The notes under the pieces: generated by a model
What the model saw: only the letters and a program-made list of their open reading frames with translations
The model's database searches: none
What the model was told of the DNA's origin: nothing
Shown: piece after piece, positions 1 to 7,465 of the stretch
How positions within the stretch are numbered: position 1 is the first letter of the stretch
How the letters are laid out: each line of letters starts with the position of its first letter
Program-made: the position numbers and the translations under genes
DNA from: a virus
Direction: 5' to 3' (one strand)
DNA length: 24,206 nt
Virus record (IMG/VR): IMGVR_UViG_3300037891_000325
Coordinates: 1 to 24,206 of that record

Positions 1-14
1 AGAAAGAAAGGGAA
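1..14 (+). repeat. Leader repeat copy 1, upstream of the VWA gene
   Basis: The first 14 bases, AGAAAGAAAGGGAA, recur exactly at 2906-2919 in front of the ATPase gene. There they begin at the predicted transcription start. By analogy, base 1 of this window is close to a transcription start whose promoter lies just outside. The AAAGGG within it is the likely ribosome-binding site for the ATG at 16. Confidence 0.6.
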
Positions 15-15
15 T

Positions 16-2274
16 ATGGATTACGATACTAAAAACAATCAAAACAAGAAAATCGAGAAGCTAATGAGCACCGAGGTCAAATCTATGGTGGCTAAATTAT
101 TGGCTCGAGAAAACATTACTATTCAGCGGGGTAACTTTGATACTGCTTCATTTAATCTCAAGACACGGGTTCTTGAATTACCACTTTGGGAGACGATCAA
201 CAACGACGTGCTTGATTTGTTTATCGGCCACGAGATTTCCCACGCTTTAAATACTCCTGCTGACGGAGCCGAGCTATTCGCTTCGAGATGTAAGGGCATT
301 CCTTTTTCAGTCTGCAATATTATTGAGGACATCAGAATTGAGAAAATGGTTCAGAAAGAATACCCTGGTCTGATTTCATCTTTCAAAGCCGGCTACACAT
401 TTTTACATGACAATGACTTTTTCAAATTGGACTCGATTCCAATGGCAGACAGAACTCTCGTTGACAGAATCAATATCAAAGCAAAGCTCCGCGATTTGGT
501 CGAAGTTCCTTTTGCAGCTGACGAAATGGAATTGGTCAATGCAGCTTTCAATTGTAATTCATACGACGAAGTTCTTGAGACAGTTAATTTATTCAAAGAA
601 AAACTTGGCGATGTAGAAAACAACGAGCCGGGTGAAAGCGATGAAGAGCCTGATGCTGATGGCGAAGGCGAGGGTATTCCAAGTGAAGGCGACGACTACT
701 CTGACGATTCAGAAACTGAAGAGTCTGGCTCTGGTGGCAGCGGAGATTGGATGTCACCTGAAGATGACGAGACCGACGAGTCCAACGATGATTCAGATGG
801 CAATGGTAATTCTGACAATGAGTCAGATGACGACAGCGACGATACTTCAAATGGTTCTGGCGGACAAGACGATGGTTGGAAAGATGACGGAACAGAAGCT
901 GAGGCTGAAGAGACCAAGACACCAATCAAAGGAGCTGGCCAATATGGTTCTCAGTCACAAGACGCTTTAAACGACAATCTTTCAAATGACAGACTTGACA
1001 AAGATTTAGACGACTATGACGTCAGACACTTCAACTTCATTGCTCCTACTAATGAAATGATTGAAGACGCGATTGTGAGTTATGAAGATGTTCGCAAATC
1101 ACGATTGGCAAGCAACGAGTTTCAAGACGCTCTTGTTAATGGCTTTTACAGTTATTACCGAGACAATAATACTTCTGCTATTGAGTTATACAAAAAGTTC
1201 AACTCAACATCCAAGCGGTTTGTAAACAGTCTCAAGATGGAGTTCGAGATGAAAAAGTCGGCTTATCAATATACGCGAGCTACAGTTGCTAAGACTGGCA
1301 AAATCGATGTTAATGCTCTCCACGCTTACAAGTACAGTGAAGATATTTTCAACTCAATTACTACATTGGCCGATGCCAAGTCTCACGGAATGATTTTCCT
1401 AATCGATATGTCTGGTTCAATGTCTAATGTGATTGGAACAATTTACAAGCAAACGATCAATCTTTCAATGTTCTGCAAAGCAGTTGGTATTCCTTTCAAG
1501 GTCTACGGATTTACTTCCACTTATGCTAATACACGAGGTACAGAATTTGATTATCAAGATGGTCAGTTCGATATGAGTGACCTTCACATGACTGAGTTAC
1601 TTACATCCGACTTGAAGAAGTCAAAGTGGAAAGAAGCTCTTTACCACATGTTTGTTGCCTCAGAAATGTTCGAGTCAAGATCAGAACCAAGTAGAGCCGA
1701 AAGTATGGGAGGTACTCCTCTAGGATTGGCTACTATTGCTATAATGAAAAAGACAAAGGAATTTATTGCCAAGCACAAGATTGAGAAAACATCAATTATG
1801 TACTTGACCGATGGCTCTGGTCACAACCCTAGAGTGCGTGGCAGATCAGTTGGATATGGCGGAACCGGTATTGGTAAACTGAATGGCAAACAATGTGTTC
1901 TCTCCAGTAGAAATACAATTGAGAAAGATTTGAATGAGCACCTCAAGAAAACAACTGGTGCGACTATGACTCACTTCTTCTTGGTTGACAGCAAGGCTGG
2001 CACACGACAAGCAGGATACGCTTCTCTTTCAAATGACGAATGGAAAGTTATGAAGAAAGACAAGATTGTTACTCGAGATGCGGCAGGCGGATTTGACCGA
2101 GTCTTTATTGTCAAGAATGACAGAAACCAAAACTTGACTGATGCAAATGACTTCGGAGATATTGAGACTGGCGGCATGACCGACAATCAGTTGGCCAAAG
2201 CTTTCACAAAGAATCAAGTCGGCCGAAAGACAGACCGAGTATTCGTTAACAAATTTATTGGAATGGTAGCTTAA
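16..2274 (+). CDS. CobT-like VWA protein with N-terminal HExxH metallopeptidase motif
   Basis: A 752-residue cytoplasmic protein with three visible parts. Residues 1-200 carry a zinc-protease signature, HEISH at 72-76, followed by an IEDIRIE helix near 103-109 that could supply a third ligand. Residues 205-305 are a low-complexity Asp/Glu/Ser/Gly linker. Residues 455-740 are a von Willebrand A domain with the MIDAS motif DMSGSMS at 464-470, a GGTPLG Thr and an LTDGSG loop. VWA proteins of this type work with MoxR/CobS AAA+ ATPases, and one is encoded at 2929. T4-like phage homologues are often labelled CobT (cobaltochelatase), but no CobN is visible, and a protease motif argues for another role, such as remodelling or cleaving a protein complex. 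The start at 16 follows AAAGGG. The family is well supported; the function is inferred. Confidence 0.85.
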   Translation: MDYDTKNNQNKKIEKLMSTEVKSMVAKLLARENITIQRGNFDTASFNLKTRVLELPLWETINNDVLDLFIGHEISHALNTPADGAELFASRCKGIPFSVCNIIEDIRIEKMVQKEYPGLISSFKAGYTFLHDNDFFKLDSIPMADRTLVDRINIKAKLRDLVEVPFAADEMELVNAAFNCNSYDEVLETVNLFKEKLGDVENNEPGESDEEPDADGEGEGIPSEGDDYSDDSETEESGSGGSGDWMSPEDDETDESNDDSDGNGNSDNESDDDSDDTSNGSGGQDDGWKDDGTEAEAEETKTPIKGAGQYGSQSQDALNDNLSNDRLDKDLDDYDVRHFNFIAPTNEMIEDAIVSYEDVRKSRLASNEFQDALVNGFYSYYRDNNTSAIELYKKFNSTSKRFVNSLKMEFEMKKSAYQYTRATVAKTGKIDVNALHAYKYSEDIFNSITTLADAKSHGMIFLIDMSGSMSNVIGTIYKQTINLSMFCKAVGIPFKVYGFTSTYANTRGTEFDYQDGQFDMSDLHMTELLTSDLKKSKWKEALYHMFVASEMFESRSEPSRAESMGGTPLGLATIAIMKKTKEFIAKHKIEKTSIMYLTDGSGHNPRVRGRSVGYGGTGIGKLNGKQCVLSSRNTIEKDLNEHLKKTTGATMTHFFLVDSKAGTRQAGYASLSNDEWKVMKKDKIVTRDAAGGFDRVFIVKNDRNQNLTDANDFGDIETGGMTDNQLAKAFTKNQVGRKTDRVFVNKFIGMVA

Positions 2275-2277
2275 TTT

Positions 2278-2763
2278 ATGAGTAAAGAACAATTAATATA
2301 CAACAAAATCTTAAAAGGCATCTTGAATCTAAACTTAGATAATACAGACATAACGCCCAACGATTTAAAAGTCGAAACACTAACCGAAAAAGCTATAGCC
2401 AAAGTGGCAAAGCTGACTTGGGTAGGTAATGACAATTTACCTTGGGACTTTAAAGAAGATAAGTCGGACGCTAAGACCTCGTCTGTAGGAGCTTCAATTA
2501 CATATTATGGCACTATAACAAGTACGGAATCTAAAGAAGGCGCCTTGCGATGTGTTGTTACAAATGAATTTTCACCTAATGAAATTGATTACTTTTACAT
2601 ACCAGTGGATGTGGTACGAGACTTAGAGACATGTCCTGGCGGGAAAAAGAATCAAGCTAAGAAGTGCATTAAGTACACTTACCTAAAAGACAAAGATACT
2701 TATGGTAAATTAGAGCCATTTAGGTGCAAATCATTTAAGGAGATGTGTAAAAAGAATGGTTAG
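2278..2763 (+). CDS. Hypothetical protein, 161 aa
   Basis: I do not recognise this protein. It is predicted soluble and starts 3 bases after the stop of the VWA gene, so it is probably co-transcribed with it and may act with the VWA/ATPase pair that flanks it. The middle (about residues 70-120) alternates hydrophobic and polar residues, as in a beta-rich domain. The C-terminus is Lys- and Cys-rich (Cys near residues 92, 119, 130, 150 and 157), with no clear CxxC pairing for zinc. There is no signal peptide or membrane segment. Codon use resembles the neighbours, so it looks like a real gene. Confidence 0.75.
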   Translation: MSKEQLIYNKILKGILNLNLDNTDITPNDLKVETLTEKAIAKVAKLTWVGNDNLPWDFKEDKSDAKTSSVGASITYYGTITSTESKEGALRCVVTNEFSPNEIDYFYIPVDVVRDLETCPGGKKNQAKKCIKYTYLKDKDTYGKLEPFRCKSFKEMCKKNG

Positions 2764-2887
2764 AAGTTTCACAAGTCCTTGCAGCCGTATCACTTACAGA
2801 AACATGCTACAGTTTTTACTCAATCGGCCTAAGTCGTTTATTACCAACAGCTTAAGAATGAAAATAGTTCTGTACAAGTTGGGCTAA
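2756..2887 (+). CDS. Possible small basic protein, 43 aa
   Basis: An open frame starting ATGGTTAGAAG overlaps the end of the 161-aa gene by 8 bases, a spacing seen throughout this genome. AAGGAG at 2737-2742 could serve as a slightly distant ribosome-binding site. The peptide is basic (several Arg and Lys), begins MVRSFTSPCSRITYRN and ends VLYKLG. It fills most of the gap before the next promoter, whose -35 region lies in its last codons. No family is recognised. It could equally be a chance open frame in a 165-base gap. Confidence 0.35.
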   Translation: MVRSFTSPCSRITYRNMLQFLLNRPKSFITNSLRMKIVLYKLG

Positions 2888-2899
2888 ATATGGTATAAT
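2871..2899 (+). promoter_or_regulatory. Promoter for the CobS-like ATPase gene
   Basis: TGTACA at 2871-2876, a 17-base spacer, then TATAAT at 2894-2899 in the extended form TGGTATAAT. The -35 box is weak (4 of 6) and the -10 box is perfect. The expected start is base 2906, the first base of the repeated AGAAAGAAAGGGAA leader. Confidence 0.7.
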
Positions 2900-2905
2900 A
2901 GTAGT

Positions 2906-2919
2906 AGAAAGAAAGGGAA
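2906..2919 (+). repeat. Leader repeat copy 2, upstream of the CobS-like gene
   Basis: An exact copy of bases 1-14, beginning at the predicted transcription start and carrying AAAGGG 9-14 bases before the ATG at 2929. The two partner genes thus share an identical mRNA 5' end, which may equalise their translation or stability. Confidence 0.65.
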
Positions 2920-2928
2920 AACTTAATT

Positions 2929-4086
2929 ATGGGAAATATGACAAAACTAAGAAAATATCACAGCGAGGCTGCAAAGCTTCACGAGATTATCAAGCCAGGA
3001 GTCACCTACAGGGTGAAAGATTTGGCAACCGAATCAGGCATGCCGTTCAGTACGGTTCATTACGTGGTTCGTAAAACGTTGGAACAGAACAAACCGGGTT
3101 CACCACTCTGGTCACTGCCTGTTGTCGAAGCGGCACCTGAGGCCAAAATGAATTTAGCTTCTTCAGTGACTTCAATCAAGTCAGCTGAGGTTTACATACC
3201 GGCGGTTGAAAAAGAATACGTCCGCTGGGGTTCCTCGAAAGACATCGAGGCGATTATGAAATCACGGATGTTTTATCCGGTTTACATCTCCGGCCCATCG
3301 GGTAACGGAAAGACCATGATGGTCGAACAATCAGCCGCCAAGGCAAAGGTTCCTTTTCTACGGGTTCAGATTACACCCGAGACTGACGAGGACGACTTGA
3401 TTGGTGGTTTCCGACTCATCAATGGTGAGACAGTTTTTTGTAAGGGCCCTGTGATTAAGGCCATGGAAGAGGGTGCTCTTCTTCTGATTGACGAGATTGA
3501 CCGTGGCACAAACAAGATTATGTGTCTCCAAGGTGTTCTTGAGGGCAAGCCAGTTCTAATCAAAAAGACTGGTGAGACAGTTTCACCTGCCGAAGGTTTC
3601 AATGTGATTGCCACTGCGAATACCAAAGGTCGTGGTTCTGACGATGGTCGGTTCTCCGCTGCGACAATCATTGACGATGCTTTCCTCGAGCGTTTCGTTT
3701 CAGCGATCAATCAGCCTTGGCCTTCAAAAGCCATCGAAAAGAAAATCGTTGGTAACCACATGGACAAGTTCGACTCGGTCGACACTGACTTTTTAGACAA
3801 GCTTATTACATGGGCTTCAATTATTCGAAAGACCTTTGAGGTCGACGGAGTTGACGAGGTAATTTCTACCAGACGTCTCTGCCACATCATTAAGACTTTC
3901 TCAATCTTTGACGATCGAGCCAAGTCTATTGAGATGTGCATCAATCGTTTCGACGAAGATACCATCACCGCTTTCAGTGACCTCTACTCCAAGATTGATG
4001 CGGGTGAGTTGACTGATGAAGAATCAAATGAGGTTGACTTGACCAGCGCAAGTGAGAAAAGCGTAGAGGGCTACGACGTTCCCTAA
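2929..4086 (+). CDS. cobS: MoxR/CobS-like AAA+ ATPase
   Basis: A 385-residue AAA+ ATPase of the MoxR/CobS group. Residues 10-65 look like a helix-turn-helix or winged-helix domain. The ATPase core has Walker A GPSGNGKT at 122-129, Walker B LLLIDEID near 184-191, a sensor-1 region ATANTKGRG, and an arginine-finger segment DDAFLERF. The last 40 residues are acidic. CobS is a common gene of T4-like cyanophages and related marine phages. In bacteria CobS and CobT power cobalt insertion into the cobalamin ring, but MoxR ATPases more generally act with VWA proteins as chaperone-like assembly factors. The partner is the VWA protein at 16. An internal ATG at 2938 is an alternative start. It is followed by a strong terminator. 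The cobS symbol reflects similarity, not proven cobalamin function. Confidence 0.9.
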   Translation: MGNMTKLRKYHSEAAKLHEIIKPGVTYRVKDLATESGMPFSTVHYVVRKTLEQNKPGSPLWSLPVVEAAPEAKMNLASSVTSIKSAEVYIPAVEKEYVRWGSSKDIEAIMKSRMFYPVYISGPSGNGKTMMVEQSAAKAKVPFLRVQITPETDEDDLIGGFRLINGETVFCKGPVIKAMEEGALLLIDEIDRGTNKIMCLQGVLEGKPVLIKKTGETVSPAEGFNVIATANTKGRGSDDGRFSAATIIDDAFLERFVSAINQPWPSKAIEKKIVGNHMDKFDSVDTDFLDKLITWASIIRKTFEVDGVDEVISTRRLCHIIKTFSIFDDRAKSIEMCINRFDEDTITAFSDLYSKIDAGELTDEESNEVDLTSASEKSVEGYDVP

Positions 4087-4103
4087 TTTCCCTAATCCCA
4101 AGT

Positions 4104-4142
4104 CCTCGTCTCAAAAAGTTTTGAGGCGGGGCAATCTTTTAT
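4104..4142 (+). terminator. Rho-independent terminator after the CobS-like gene
   Basis: A long hairpin pairs CCTCGTCTCAAAA (from 4104) with TTTTGAGGCGGGG (to 4131), with two G-T wobbles, followed by a CAATCTTTTAT tail. It sits 18 bases past the stop codon and just before the clamp promoter, so it separates two transcription units. Confidence 0.8.
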
Positions 4143-4152
4143 CATTTTATGG

Positions 4153-4181
4153 TTTACAACTCGCCAAAAAGAGTGTATAAT
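4153..4181 (+). promoter_or_regulatory. T4-early-like promoter for the clamp/clamp-loader operon
   Basis: TTTACA at 4153-4158, a 17-base spacer, TATAAT at 4176-4181. The context GGTTTACAAC matches the T4 early -35 motif (GTTTACWWY). The expected start is about 4188, leaving a 25-base leader with AAAGAGG before the ATG at 4213. Confidence 0.85.
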
Positions 4182-4212
4182 AAAGGCATATTTAAAGAGG
4201 ACAAATATAATT

Positions 4213-4884
4213 ATGAAGTTAAGTAAAGAAACAGTAGCGAAGCTGAAAAATTTCGCATCGATAAATCCAAACCTAGTCTATGACGGGTCTGGTAAACTAA
4301 AGACCATCAGTGAGGCAAAGAACATTCTCGCTTCAGCTGATGTAGATATTGACAAAGCACTGAGTATATACGACGTGAATGAGTTTCTATCTATTGTAGG
4401 ATTGGTTGACGATGGCGACATCACAATCAATGAGAACTCTTGTACTATCTCAAATGGAAAACGTAAAGTTCGATATGTATTCGCTGACCCGAATATTCTA
4501 ACGGCTCCACAGAAAGATATTACAATGCCGCCAGCAGAATACACATTGAATCTGACACAAGAAGATATTGAAGCAATCCATAAGGCAAGCTCTACTCTTG
4601 GTCATAACACATTGCGTATCGCATTTACAGATTCCAACAGTGGTTCTATTAAAGTGGTTGATTCAACTGGCGCAAGTAAGAATGATTTCACATTACAGGA
4701 AATCTCAAGCGGAGATACATACGCAGAAAGTTTGCGGTTTTCGTTCGACATTCTTATAAATAATTTGAAGTTGATTCCAGGTAACTACACAGTTTATCTG
4801 TCGTCAAAACTAATTTCAAAATGGGAAGGTGACAGCGCAAATTACTTCATTGCACTAGAAGGTACATCTACATATGGCGGGTAA
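4213..4884 (+). CDS. 45: Sliding clamp, DNA polymerase accessory protein (T4 gp45)
   Basis: A 223-residue processivity clamp. The start MKLSKETVAKLKNFA closely matches the start of T4 gp45 (228 aa), as do a YDVNEFL segment (YDLNGFL in T4), a PGNYTVYL segment (PGNYKLLL) and the end GDSANYFIALEGTST. The protein should form a trimeric ring on DNA, loaded by gp44/62 (5433 and 6613), and tether the polymerase encoded at 8595. In T4 it also activates late transcription, relevant here because TATAAATA late boxes occur downstream. It is the first gene after an early promoter and terminator, and overlaps the next gene by 11 bases. Confidence 0.96.
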   Translation: MKLSKETVAKLKNFASINPNLVYDGSGKLKTISEAKNILASADVDIDKALSIYDVNEFLSIVGLVDDGDITINENSCTISNGKRKVRYVFADPNILTAPQKDITMPPAEYTLNLTQEDIEAIHKASSTLGHNTLRIAFTDSNSGSIKVVDSTGASKNDFTLQEISSGDTYAESLRFSFDILINNLKLIPGNYTVYLSSKLISKWEGDSANYFIALEGTSTYGG

Positions 4885-5116
4885 CAGATACCAGATGTGT
4901 GGATGTGGTAATCCAATAGAACAGGGTCGCATAGAACTGGACTTGAAATGTTGCGCAAGTTGCGCTCATCAATTCAAGACACCAAGAAAAATGGGACGCA
5001 TGGTATATTACCACAAAACCGGAGGTGAGATTGAAATAATGTCAAGCCAATCCTATTCAGAAAACAAAAAGTACTTCACTCGAAAAGCGAATAGAAGTAT
5101 ATTAAAACAAGTATAA
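4874..5116 (+). CDS. Small Cys-rich (zinc-ribbon-like) protein, 80 aa
   Basis: An 80-residue basic protein. The N-terminal third has CGC at 9-11 and CCASC at 27-31, enough for a four-Cys zinc knuckle. The rest is rich in Lys, Arg and Tyr, suggesting nucleic-acid contact. Its ATG lies inside the last codons of the clamp gene, implying coupled translation, so a role at the replisome or in transcription is plausible but not shown. I do not recognise a named family. There is no membrane segment. Confidence 0.8.
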   Translation: MAGNRYQMCGCGNPIEQGRIELDLKCCASCAHQFKTPRKMGRMVYYHKTGGEIEIMSSQSYSENKKYFTRKANRSILKQV

Positions 5117-5141
5117 AAACTAAACCTAGGAAAAAATAGTT

Positions 5142-5429
5142 ATGAGTGATAATAATACACCAGCAGTTGAAGAAGCTGCAGCAAATACCCCCGCAGATGT
5201 GGGATTGAACGTACAGGACATTGTCAATGTCGTTAAGATTATTGATGTTGTATCTGGTCGTGGCGCGGTGAAAGGCGAAGAACTTTCATCAGTCGGAACC
5301 GTTCGCGATCGTTTGGTCGCGTTCGTTAATGCTAATTCTCCTCAGCCGCCGGCTGAAGAAGAAGTTTCTGAAACAGTCGACTCGGCTGATACAGAAGAAG
5401 TGGACGTTAACGTAGAATTAGAAGATTAA
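5142..5429 (+). CDS. Small acidic protein, 95 aa, of a T4-like phage family
   Basis: The central segment (about residues 22-65) reads LNVQDIVNVVKIIDVV, then SGRGAVKGEELSSVGTVRD and RLVAFV. This resembles, from memory, small proteins of cyanophage-type T4-like phages with the pattern LQDL...IIxxxxxRGAFxxEELSxVGxxxxxxxxF. The N-terminus is Ala-rich and the C-terminus (67-95) is strongly acidic and probably disordered. No enzymatic motif is visible. It lies 3 bases before the clamp-loader gene with AGGAAAA as ribosome-binding site. The function is unknown. Confidence 0.8.
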   Translation: MSDNNTPAVEEAAANTPADVGLNVQDIVNVVKIIDVVSGRGAVKGEELSSVGTVRDRLVAFVNANSPQPPAEEEVSETVDSADTEEVDVNVELED

Positions 5430-5432
5430 TAT

Positions 5433-6377
5433 ATGAGTAATGGCAGTGAGTTCCTTTGGTGCGAAGAATACAGACCAAAGAAAATAGATGATTGTATACT
5501 ACCTGATGAGTTGAAATCTACATTCAAGCAGGTCGTTAGTACAGGTGAGATACCTAATATGTTATTGTCCGGCACATCAGGCTTGGGCAAGACTACCGTA
5601 GCGAAGGCTCTCTGCCATGAACTCAATCTTGATTATATTCTAATCAATAGTTCAGAAGATAGTGGAATCGACGTACTCCGTAACAGGATACGTCAATTCG
5701 CTTCTTCAATCTCTTTAGATGGTCAGTACAAAGTAGTAATACTTGATGAGGCTGACTACTTAAATCCACAATCGACTCAACCCGCACTTCGCGCTTTTAT
5801 TGAAGAGTTCAGTAAAAATTGTCGGTTCATCTTTACTTGCAACTTCAGAAACAAGATTATTGAACCACTTCAATCGCGTTGTGCGGTCATTGAGTTTAAT
5901 ACTACTAAGAAACATTTGGCTGGCTTAGCTGCTAAGTTTCATAGTCGTCTAAAAAACATATTAGACGAGAAAGGAATTAAATACGACGAAAGATTACTTG
6001 CAGAATTTATTATGCTCCACGCACCCGATTGGCGCAGGGTTATTAATGAAGCTCAGCGATATTCTACTGGTGGCGAACTCTCAGCTGCTGGATTGGTCGG
6101 TATGTCTAGTCAACAAATCGATGGCCTCGTTGGATTCCTAAAAGAAAAGAACTTCAAATCTATGAGAGGTTGGGTAGCACAAAACCCCGACATTGACTCA
6201 AGCACATTATTTAGAAAACTATATGATGGTGCCTATGACTTTTTAGAGCCGATGGCTATACCACAATTGGTATTGATATTGGCTGACTATCAACACAAAG
6301 CGGCGTTTGTGGCAGATAAAGAATTAAACATCGTCGCATGTTTGACAGAGATTATGGGGTCTCTTAAATTTAAATGA
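5433..6377 (+). CDS. 44: Clamp loader ATPase subunit (T4 gp44)
   Basis: A 314-residue AAA+ clamp-loader subunit, close to the 319 of T4 gp44. It opens with the typical WCEEYRPKKIDD segment, then has Walker A GTSGLGKT at 47-54, Walker B VVILDEAD at 101-108, and the clamp-loader SRC motif at 148-150 providing the trans arginine finger. A helical collar domain follows (about 230-314). With gp62 (6613) it should form the 4:1 loader that opens the gp45 ring on primed DNA. Its stop overlaps the next ATG (ATGA), as is usual for translational coupling. Confidence 0.97.
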   Translation: MSNGSEFLWCEEYRPKKIDDCILPDELKSTFKQVVSTGEIPNMLLSGTSGLGKTTVAKALCHELNLDYILINSSEDSGIDVLRNRIRQFASSISLDGQYKVVILDEADYLNPQSTQPALRAFIEEFSKNCRFIFTCNFRNKIIEPLQSRCAVIEFNTTKKHLAGLAAKFHSRLKNILDEKGIKYDERLLAEFIMLHAPDWRRVINEAQRYSTGGELSAAGLVGMSSQQIDGLVGFLKEKNFKSMRGWVAQNPDIDSSTLFRKLYDGAYDFLEPMAIPQLVLILADYQHKAAFVADKELNIVACLTEIMGSLKFK

Positions 6378-6616
6378 AAAAACATTACTATGTAGCAATC
6401 CTTGCAGTGGCTTCTTTGGCTGTTGCATTATTTGATACCGCTTCAGGTATCTATCTTGCAGTCTTCGCCAATGTAATCGCGAATATAATTACTCTTTCAA
6501 GACAGAAGAGCAAGACAACAGTTAAAAGAGTAAAGAAAGAAAGAGCAATGACAGTTGACGAGTTCCGTGAACAAGAAATGGGAGCTAATCCACATAGGGA
6601 TTACCCATTACGATGA
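6374..6616 (+). CDS. Small membrane protein, 80 aa, between gp44 and gp62
   Basis: One long or two short hydrophobic segments cover residues 5-42 (YYVAILAVASLAVALF and IYLAVFANVIANIITL). A basic tail and a polar C-terminus follow. It overlaps both the gp44 stop and the gp62 start by 4 bases, so it is translationally embedded in the clamp-loader operon. T4 has no gene at this place. No family is recognised; a host-membrane role (exclusion, lysis timing or anchoring) is only a guess. Confidence 0.75.
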   Translation: MKKHYYVAILAVASLAVALFDTASGIYLAVFANVIANIITLSRQKSKTTVKRVKKERAMTVDEFREQEMGANPHRDYPLR

Positions 6617-6999
6617 GTAAGAAAAGTCCATTTGATTTTCTCAACTCGATTAATTACTCTAAGCAGAACTTAATCAAAGAACCTCAAGATGAAAAGGAGT
6701 ATGTGCCTTTCATTGTTAACAGAGGTCTTGGTTACTTTCAAGATACTGTAATGTTGGCTAACGAAATGAACGTGAATTGTCATATTGATAACAAGATGCA
6801 ATATGACTTTCTAAAGAATACTGTTAGAAAAAGAAAGAGGTTCAGTAAATGGTTGAAGGCAGAAGATGATAAAAAGGTGGATATATTGGTCGCGTATCTT
6901 GGTTGTAGTCGTAGCAATGCTAAACATGTTGCTGATCTATTTGATAAGTCAGCAATTTCCGACATAAAGAAAAGGTTAGATAGGGGTGGTTCAAAGTAG
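6613..6999 (+). CDS. 62: Clamp loader small subunit (T4 gp62)
   Basis: A 128-residue protein in the gp62 position directly downstream of gp44 and upstream of regA. Its features fit the short gp62 of cyanophage-type T4-like phages: start PFDFLNSINYSK, then YVPFIVNRGLGYFQDTV, NKMQYDF and a Lys/Arg-rich KRKRFSKW segment. T4 gp62 itself is longer (187 aa) and diverged. It is non-ATPase and bridges the gp44 subunits and the clamp. Identification rests on both sequence pattern and gene order. Confidence 0.9.
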   Translation: MSKKSPFDFLNSINYSKQNLIKEPQDEKEYVPFIVNRGLGYFQDTVMLANEMNVNCHIDNKMQYDFLKNTVRKRKRFSKWLKAEDDKKVDILVAYLGCSRSNAKHVADLFDKSAISDIKKRLDRGGSK

Positions 7000-7019
7000 T
7001 AATTTATATAAATACTACT
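6995..7019 (+). promoter_or_regulatory. Near-perfect inverted repeat abutting the regA start
   Basis: AGTAGT (6995-7000) and ACTACT (7014-7019) flank ATTTATATAAAT, itself a palindrome; one extra A breaks perfect symmetry. The repeat covers the gp62 stop and ends on the base before the regA ATG. In RNA it would form a hairpin that hides the initiation region of regA in read-through messages. T4 RegA represses its own translation by binding such regions, so this is a candidate autoregulatory site. Confidence 0.55.
7007..7014 (+). promoter_or_regulatory. Possible T4-type late promoter box at regA
   Basis: TATAAATA, the exact T4 late -10 box, lies 5 bases before the regA ATG. A late transcript starting at the usual distance would begin on the ATG itself, giving a leaderless message. 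The box also forms the centre of the inverted repeat, so it could be incidental. Confidence 0.45.
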
Positions 7020-7451
7020 ATGAATGATGATGAACTTATAGAATGGACACCTAGTGATATGCTTGAAGTATCACTAAATGAACCAGATGATTTTTTAAAG
7101 ATAAAAGAAACCTTAACACGAATCGGAGTGTCTTCTCAGAAAGAAGAAAATACTCTTTTCCAAAGTTGCCACATACTACACAAGCAAGGGCATTACTTTA
7201 TTACTCACTTTAAAGAGCTGTTTGCCCTGGATGGTAAACCTTCAAGTCTAACCGACAACGATTTAGCTCGACGTAATACCATTACAACTCTTCTTTCAGA
7301 CTGGGGTCTATTAGATATAGTCAACCCCGAAGTAATGAAAGAAGAAGCTCCACTCAAACAGATAAAGATTATTTCTCACAGAGATAAAGTTGAATGGAAC
7401 CTAGAAAGTAAATATACTATTGGAAATTCTAAGGGTAGAGCCTATTCATAG
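7020..7451 (+). CDS. regA: RegA translational repressor
   Basis: A 143-residue homologue of T4 RegA (122 aa), an RNA-binding repressor that blocks ribosome access to many early mRNAs. Matches include EPDDFLKIKETLTRIG (T4 KPEDFLKVKETLTRMG), LFQSCHILHKQGHYFITHFK, and the end VEWNLESKYTIGN (T4 HEWKLVPKYTIGN). Compared with T4 it has about 15 extra residues at the N-terminus and 8 at the C-terminus. The true start might therefore be an internal codon near MLEVSLNEP, at the ATG at 7059. Gene order 44-62-regA is as in T4. The start region carries an inverted repeat and a late box. Confidence 0.95.
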   Translation: MNDDELIEWTPSDMLEVSLNEPDDFLKIKETLTRIGVSSQKEENTLFQSCHILHKQGHYFITHFKELFALDGKPSSLTDNDLARRNTITTLLSDWGLLDIVNPEVMKEEAPLKQIKIISHRDKVEWNLESKYTIGNSKGRAYS

Positions 7452-7459
7452 TATAAATA
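7452..7459 (+). promoter_or_regulatory. T4-type late promoter
   Basis: TATAAATA begins directly after the regA stop codon in the context AGTATAAATAGAAT. The expected start is about 7465, immediately before a 5-bp hairpin. It would drive the small membrane protein at 7508 late in infection, requiring a gp55-like sigma encoded elsewhere. Confidence 0.7.
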
Positions 7460-7465
7460 GAATTT

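Noticed and set aside
593-970. Overlapping frames on both strands across the acidic linker of the VWA gene
   Set aside because: Shadows of the repetitive Asp/Glu/Ser codons; no ribosome-binding site and low-complexity translations.
16-4086. Calling the first and ATPase genes a cobalamin cobaltochelatase
   Set aside because: There is no CobN, the VWA protein has an added HExxH motif, and no other cobalamin gene is present; similarity supports only a MoxR/VWA pair.
4756-4763. TATAAATA late box in the clamp gene
   Set aside because: It lies inside gp45 codons (about 110 bases before the next ATG) with no leader features; AT-rich coding chance.
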